Assembly: GCF_900446695.1 (NCBI RefSeq)
Contig: NZ_UAVP01000003.1
Coordinates: forward strand, 124,001 to 188,000
DNA: 64,000 nucleotides
Direction: 5' to 3'
From: Capnocytophaga sputigena
Lineage (GTDB): Bacteria; Bacteroidota; Bacteroidia; Flavobacteriales; Flavobacteriaceae
Position numbers and translations under genes: made by a program. The notes below the pieces were generated by a model. That model saw only the letters and a program-made list of their open reading frames with translations. It was not told where the DNA came from and ran no database searches. Of this stretch, positions 59,393 through 64,000 are shown piece by piece (the first letter of the stretch is position 1; each line of letters opens with the position of its first letter).

Positions 59393-62025
59393 TATAGAAA
59401 GTCTTTTACTTTAAATAATGCTTCGGCAATACCTTCAGGTTTTTTACCTCCTGCAGTGGCGAAGAATGGTTGACCACCTCCACCTCCGTGAATGTATTTA
59501 CCTAATTCGCGTACTATTTTGCCAGCGTCTAAACCTTTAGCTTGAGCTAATTCTTTATTGATATAACACAATAAGAGTGCTTTACCCTCTTCGTGAGCTG
59601 AAGCAAAGAATACAAAAGCATCTTTCACCTCATTACCTAATTCAAAAGCAAGGTCTTTAAGTGTTGCTACCTCAGCATCTACTTGCTTGATAAGGCATTG
59701 AATAGCATTAATTTCTGTAAATTCAGCTTTGAGATTAGCTTTGAGTTGTTTAGCTTGTTCTTTTTTCAGTTGTTCCAATTCTCTGTGCAAAGCTGCATTT
59801 TCTTCTTGTAAATGTGTGATAGCTTTCACAGGGTCTTGTGTATTTTTAACTGTTTCTTTGATTCGCTCTACCAGCTGTTCTTGTTCAATGAAATACTGCA
59901 TAGCTCCTCCACGAGTGATTGCCTCAATACGACGAATACCTGCTGCTACGGCTCCTTCTGAGATAATTTTGAAAAACCAAATATCACCTGTATTTTTCAC
60001 GTGAGTACCCCCACAGAGTTCTTTACTATCTCCAAACTGAATCATACGTACACGGTCGCCATATTTTTCACCAAAGAGCGCCATAGCCCCTGATTCTACC
60101 GCTTGTTGGATAGGAATATTTCGGTGTTCTTGCAAAGGAATTTTCTCAAAAATACGTTTGTTTACCAAACGCTCTACTTCTTTAAGTTCATCAGAAGTGA
60201 GTTTAGCAAAGTGAGAGAAGTCGAAACGCAAAGCTTCAGGGGCTACACGTGAACCTTTTTGCTCTACGTGTGTGCCTAATACCTCACGCAAAGCTTGATG
60301 TAACAAGTGTGTCGCACTGTGGTTGGCTTCTGCCATTTCACGAGCTACTAGATGTACTTCGGCTTTGAATGGGTCGTTGAGTTCAGTAGGAAGATGCTCT
60401 GCTATGTGAATGATGAGGTTGTTTTCTTTTTTAGTATCTAAAATATAAATAAGTTCACCATTAGCAGCTTGTAATGTACCTTTATCGCCTACTTGCCCTC
60501 CCCCTTCAGGATAAAAAGGCGTGGTATTGAATACTAACTGGAAGTGTGTACCATCTTTCTGACTTTCTACACGGCGATATTTCACTAAACGCACTACAGC
60601 CTCTAAGGTGTCATACCCTATAAACTCTTCTTCATCGTCGTCACGAAGCACTACCCAATCATCAGTTTTTACTTGAGCAGCCGCACGCGAACGTTCTTTT
60701 TGTTTTTGTAATTGTACTTCAAACCCTTCCTCATCCATAGTGAGCCCTTTTTCAGAAAGAATGAGTGCCGTTAAATCTTTAGGAAAACCATAAGTATCAT
60801 ACAATTCAAAGGCTTTACCACCTGACAGTTGCTTATCAGGACTATTTTGTATCATCACATCAAGCATCAACAAACCTTGTTCAAGAGTACGCAAGAAAGA
60901 AGCCTCTTCCTCTTTTATCACACTCATAATCAAGAATTGTTGTTTCTCTAATTCGGGGAAAGTAGCCCCCATTTGAGCGGCAAGGGTTTCTACTAATTTA
61001 TAAATAAATGGTTCTTTTTGGTTTAAAAAAGTGAAACCATAACGAATAGCACGACGCAAGATACGGCGAATTACATAACCCGCTCCGTTGTTAGACGGTA
61101 GTTGACCATCGGCTATAGCAAAAGCTACTGCTCTAATATGATCTGAAATCACACGAATTGCAATATTTACCTGTTCTTGTTCAGGAGTTACACGACCATT
61201 ACTATTATAATGACTTTTGGTAATCTCTTCTACTTTGTGAATAAGTGGAGTAAAGACATCGGTATCGTAGTTTGATTGTTTGTTTTGGAGTACCATACAG
61301 AGGCGCTCAAAACCCATCCCTGTATCTACATTGCGTGAAGGAAGTTTTTCAAGACTACCGTCAGCCTTGCGGTTGAACTCCATAAACACATTATTCCAAA
61401 TCTCAATAACTTGAGGGTGGTCGTTATTCACCAAATCACGCCCTGCTACTTTAGCTTTTTCCTCATCTGAACGGATATCTACGTGAATTTCAGTACAAGG
61501 TCCACAAGGTCCTTGATCTCCCATTTCCCAAAAGTTATCCTTCTTATTTCCAAGCAAGATATGATCTTCAGCAATGCGTTCTTTCCAAATATCGAATGCT
61601 TCTTGGTCAAAAGGTACACCATCTTCTTCGCTGCCTTCAAAAACGGTTACATAGAGATTTTCTTTAGGAATCTTATATATTTCAGTTAGTAATTCCCAAG
61701 CCCAGCTAATGGCTTCTCTTTTGAAGTAATCACCAAATGACCAGTTGCCGAGCATCTCAAACATCGTATGGTGATACGTATCGCGACCTACTTCTTCCAA
61801 ATCGTTATGTTTGCCTGATACACGCAAACATTTTTGAGTATCAGCTACACGTTTGTGTTTAGGTTTTGCGTGTCCTAAGAAAAACTCTTTAAACTGGTTC
61901 ATACCTGCGTTAGTAAACATCAAGGTAGGGTCATTTTTGATTACCATAGGAGCTGAAGGAACAATGGTATGTCCTTTGCTTTCGAAGAATTTTAGGAATA
62001 GATTTCTTATTTCTTGTGAAGTCAT
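59392..62025 (-). CDS. alaS: Alanyl-tRNA synthetase
   Basis: Charges tRNA-Ala and edits mischarged serine and glycine. 877 residues, complete. The class II catalytic core has [16 protein letters not shown] and [12 protein letters not shown]; the editing domain has [14 protein letters not shown] (HxxxH) and [13 protein letters not shown] for zinc; the C-terminal DHHA1 domain ends in [15 protein letters not shown]. It is preceded by a good promoter that shares a palindrome with recG and is followed by an ACP phosphodiesterase-like gene. Confidence 0.98.
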   Translation of the reverse strand: MTSQEIRNLFLKFFESKGHTIVPSAPMVIKNDPTLMFTNAGMNQFKEFFLGHAKPKHKRVADTQKCLRVSGKHNDLEEVGRDTYHHTMFEMLGNWSFGDYFKREAISWAWELLTEIYKIPKENLYVTVFEGSEEDGVPFDQEAFDIWKERIAEDHILLGNKKDNFWEMGDQGPCGPCTEIHVDIRSDEEKAKVAGRDLVNNDHPQVIEIWNNVFMEFNRKADGSLEKLPSRNVDTGMGFERLCMVLQNKQSNYDTDVFTPLIHKVEEITKSHYNSNGRVTPEQEQVNIAIRVISDHIRAVAFAIADGQLPSNNGAGYVIRRILRRAIRYGFTFLNQKEPFIYKLVETLAAQMGATFPELEKQQFLIMSVIKEEEASFLRTLEQGLLMLDVMIQNSPDKQLSGGKAFELYDTYGFPKDLTALILSEKGLTMDEEGFEVQLQKQKERSRAAAQVKTDDWVVLRDDDEEEFIGYDTLEAVVRLVKYRRVESQKDGTHFQLVFNTTPFYPEGGGQVGDKGTLQAANGELIYILDTKKENNLIIHIAEHLPTELNDPFKAEVHLVAREMAEANHSATHLLHQALREVLGTHVEQKGSRVAPEALRFDFSHFAKLTSDELKEVERLVNKRIFEKIPLQEHRNIPIQQAVESGAMALFGEKYGDRVRMIQFGDSKELCGGTHVKNTGDIWFFKIISEGAVAAGIRRIEAITRGGAMQYFIEQEQLVERIKETVKNTQDPVKAITHLQEENAALHRELEQLKKEQAKQLKANLKAEFTEINAIQCLIKQVDAEVATLKDLAFELGNEVKDAFVFFASAHEEGKALLLCYINKELAQAKGLDAGKIVRELGKYIHGGGGGQPFFATAGGKKPEGIAEALFKVKDFL

Positions 62026-62066
62026 ATATTTTCGATTAACAGTTGATAATTAACTTTTTCAGGGCG

Positions 62067-62097
62067 CAAAAGTAACAATATTTTTTTCAATTAGCAA
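62067..62097 (-). promoter_or_regulatory. Promoter of alaS
   Basis: On the minus strand TTG (62097-62095), 20 bp spacer, TACTTTTG (62074-62067), 41 nt before alaS. The -33 element is one arm of the palindrome at 62093-62104. Confidence 0.8.
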
Positions 62098-62104
62098 ATT
62101 TGCT
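62093..62104. promoter_or_regulatory. Palindrome AGCAAATTTGCT shared by the alaS and recG promoters
   Basis: A perfect 12-bp palindrome. Its CAA half is the -33 element of alaS and its TTG half that of recG, each exactly 20 bp from its -7 box. Confidence 0.75.
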
Positions 62105-62130
62105 CATTTACTAATTATTCACTACTTTTG
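62100..62130 (+). promoter_or_regulatory. Promoter of recG
   Basis: TTG at 62100-62102, 20 bp spacer, TACTTTTG at 62123-62130. The ATG is only 6 nt away, so the message is probably leaderless. Confidence 0.8.
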
Positions 62131-62135
62131 CCCTT

Positions 62136-64000
62136 ATGATTTCAGAAAATATCCTACATACTTCTATAAGTCATCTACGCGGGGTGGGCGCTCAGCGAGC
62201 TGAACTCCTGAAAACGGAACTCGGTATTTATGAGTATCAAGATTTGTTGAACCTCTTCCCTAATAGGTATATCGACCGAACTAAGTTCTACAAAATCAAT
62301 GAGCTACAAAACAATAATGCTGAGGTACAACTCGTGGGTAAAATAGTAAATCTACGTACTGTAGAGTCGGCTCATCAAAAAAGCAACCGCCTTGTCGCTA
62401 CCTTTGTAGACGAGACAGGAACTATGGAACTCGTGTGGTTCAAAGGGCTAAAATGGTTGCGTGATTCTCTAAAAATCAACGAGCCTTATGTTATTTTTGG
62501 CAAGTTGAATTTCTTTGGAGGAACTTTTTCTATGCCTCACCCCGAAATGGATTTACTCAGCGAGTTCAAAAAAACAGGACATAACAGCATTCAGCCCGTT
62601 TATCCATCTACTGAAAAATTAGCTAAACGCAACATCACCAATAGAGTAATGCGCCAATTAGTACAAACTGTTTTTGAAGAAATAGGGTATAATTTCACAG
62701 AGAATCTACCCGATACAATACTCACTGCTATGAATCTCATTTCTAAGCAAGAGGCGATGTGTAATATTCATTTTCCTACCAACCAATCCTTGCTTACCAA
62801 AGCCTCTATACGATTGAAATTTGAAGAACTCTTTTATATACAAGTACAGTTAGTACGCAAAAATCTGTTACACAAACAGAAATTTCAAGGACAACCTTTC
62901 AAAAAAGTAGGTGATGCTTTTATGAACTTCTACAACTATCACCTCCCTTTTCCTCTCACCAATGCCCAAAAGCGAGCACTGAAAGAAATACGTGCTGATG
63001 TAGGCTCCAATGCCCAAATGAACCGTTTGTTACAAGGCGATGTTGGGTCTGGAAAAACAATTGTTGCTCTAATGACAATGCTTTTGGCAGTAGATAATCA
63101 TTGTCAAGCTTGTTTAATGGCTCCTACCGAAATTCTCGCTAACCAGCATTATCAAACCATTAGTGAGTTGCTAAAAAACACTGGGATAACGGTTGCTCTA
63201 CTCACAGGCTCCTCTAAAACAAAAGAACGCAGAATATTAGATGAACAATTACAATCTGGAGAACTTTCTATTCTCATAGGCACTCACGCTCTATTAGAAG
63301 AGAAGGTTCAATTTCAGAATTTAGGACTTGCTATTATTGATGAACAACACCGTTTCGGGGTAGAACAAAGAGCAAAACTATGGCGTAAAAACACTATACC
63401 TCCTCATATTTTGGTAATGACAGCTACTCCCATTCCGCGTACTTTAGCAATGAGTGTATATGGCGATTTAGATGTATCGGTAATTGATGAACTTCCTCCG
63501 GGGCGTAAACCTATCAAAACCTTACACCAATATGAAAACCGACGTGCAGAGACTTATGAATTTATCAAAAGAGAAATAGATAAAGGCAGGCAGGCTTATG
63601 TGGTATATCCTCTCATAGAAGAATCAGAAGCTCTAGATTTTAAGAATCTTACTGAAGGTTATGAGTATATCACAGCAAGTTTCCCATTACCCAAATACAA
63701 AGTATCGATTGTGCACGGCAAACTTAAACCCGCTGAAAAAGATGCTGAAATGGAGCGTTTCCTGCGCAATGAAACACAAATAATGGTAGCTACCACTGTA
63801 ATAGAAGTAGGTGTAAATGTACCTAATGCTTCAGTAATGGTAATTGAAAGTGCTGAACGTTTTGGTCTTTCACAACTACACCAATTGCGCGGGCGTGTAG
63901 GCCGTGGTAGTGAACAGAGTTATTGCATATTGCTCACAGGTAACAAAATGAGTAACGAAACTCGCATCCGTATGGAAACAATGGTGCGCACTAATGATGG
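62136..64000 (+). CDS. recG: ATP-dependent DNA helicase RecG (partial, C-terminus outside window)
   Basis: Remodels stalled replication forks and Holliday junctions. Reading from the ATG at 62136 (MISENILHTSISHLRGVGAQRAELL) gives 621 residues open to the window edge; the family has about 690-700, so some 75-80 residues are missing. The N-terminal wedge/OB domain is at about 60-150; Walker A is LLQGDVGSGKTIVA (near residue 304), the DEAD-type box is IIDEQHRFGV, then MTATPIPRTLAM, VATTVIEVGVNVPNASVM and QLRGRVGRG. It diverges from alaS, with the two promoters sharing a palindrome. Confidence 0.96.
   Translation, partial: MISENILHTSISHLRGVGAQRAELLKTELGIYEYQDLLNLFPNRYIDRTKFYKINELQNNNAEVQLVGKIVNLRTVESAHQKSNRLVATFVDETGTMELVWFKGLKWLRDSLKINEPYVIFGKLNFFGGTFSMPHPEMDLLSEFKKTGHNSIQPVYPSTEKLAKRNITNRVMRQLVQTVFEEIGYNFTENLPDTILTAMNLISKQEAMCNIHFPTNQSLLTKASIRLKFEELFYIQVQLVRKNLLHKQKFQGQPFKKVGDAFMNFYNYHLPFPLTNAQKRALKEIRADVGSNAQMNRLLQGDVGSGKTIVALMTMLLAVDNHCQACLMAPTEILANQHYQTISELLKNTGITVALLTGSSKTKERRILDEQLQSGELSILIGTHALLEEKVQFQNLGLAIIDEQHRFGVEQRAKLWRKNTIPPHILVMTATPIPRTLAMSVYGDLDVSVIDELPPGRKPIKTLHQYENRRAETYEFIKREIDKGRQAYVVYPLIEESEALDFKNLTEGYEYITASFPLPKYKVSIVHGKLKPAEKDAEMERFLRNETQIMVATTVIEVGVNVPNASVMVIESAERFGLSQLHQLRGRVGRGSEQSYCILLTGNKMSNETRIRMETMVRTND

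Overview
The window is AT-rich bacterial chromosome that reads as a member of the Bacteroidota, family Flavobacteriaceae, most likely Capnocytophaga or a close relative (inference from gene content; no 16S rRNA gene is present). Pointers are the Bacteroidota-type promoters (TTG, about 20 bp, TAnnTTTG) found repeatedly, a long Rho with an asparagine-rich insertion, BshA (bacillithiol synthesis), the large PLP-fold arginine decarboxylase with a deoxyhypusine-synthase-like partner, DUF4230, DUF4421-like and DKNYY proteins, and a secreted alpha-L-fucosidase as expected of a mucosal glycan user. I see no insertion sequence, prophage, integrase, CRISPR array or rRNA operon.

Layout. 1-1510: electron transfer flavoprotein genes etfB-etfA (minus, etfA cut by the window edge). 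1655-4346: a methyltransferase, then a minus-strand NUDIX / unknown / crcB / DUF4230 operon. 4353-9326: pyrE, DUF695-RraB, SRPBCC and aroC as a plus-strand operon, then fbaA and a Bax-inhibitor-type membrane protein, each followed by a related hairpin terminator. 9478-14682: a four-gene plus-strand operon (AAA ATPase, CapA-like phosphatase, fucosidase lipoprotein, CPBP protease) followed by tRNA-Met. 14977-25465: minus-strand genes including truA, a TPR protein, arginine decarboxylase with a long leader, gpmA, AsmA and an NfeD-like protein. 25487-28237: a 916-residue single-pass membrane protein I do not recognise. 28393-29563: rpsF-rpsR-rplI. 29686-35294: bshA followed by seven tightly packed accessory genes (leucine-rich repeats, an NTF2-like domain, a methyltransferase, DUF1697, a lipoprotein). 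35394-36583: two unknown genes. 36649-41027: tRNA-Ser(TGA), rho, a deoxyhypusine-synthase-like gene, a shortened methyltransferase relative and SprT. 41055-42556: mannose-1-phosphate guanylyltransferase and a retropepsin-like protein. 42631-45704: TolC, TetR and outer-membrane phospholipase A. 45875-46201: tRNA-Arg, tRNA-Pro, tRNA-Ser(GCT). 46377-52052: a membrane protein, lpdA, and a four-gene accessory operon. 52229-64000: murB, a glycosyltransferase, cysS, pyrD, mscL, hemN, an ACP phosphodiesterase-like gene, alaS and recG (cut by the window edge).

Most genes are housekeeping. The points that deserve attention are: a 26-bp element with one mismatch at the tetR and pldA promoters, placed identically, that looks like a TetR operator linking efflux and membrane phospholipid turnover; one palindrome that supplies the -33 elements of both divergent alaS and recG promoters; apparently leaderless recG and sprT transcripts; a pyrE promoter inside the divergent NUDIX gene; a shared hairpin-repeat family; several clusters of orphan immunity-like or repeat proteins without visible toxins; and the unknown 916-residue membrane protein paired with an NfeD-like protein.
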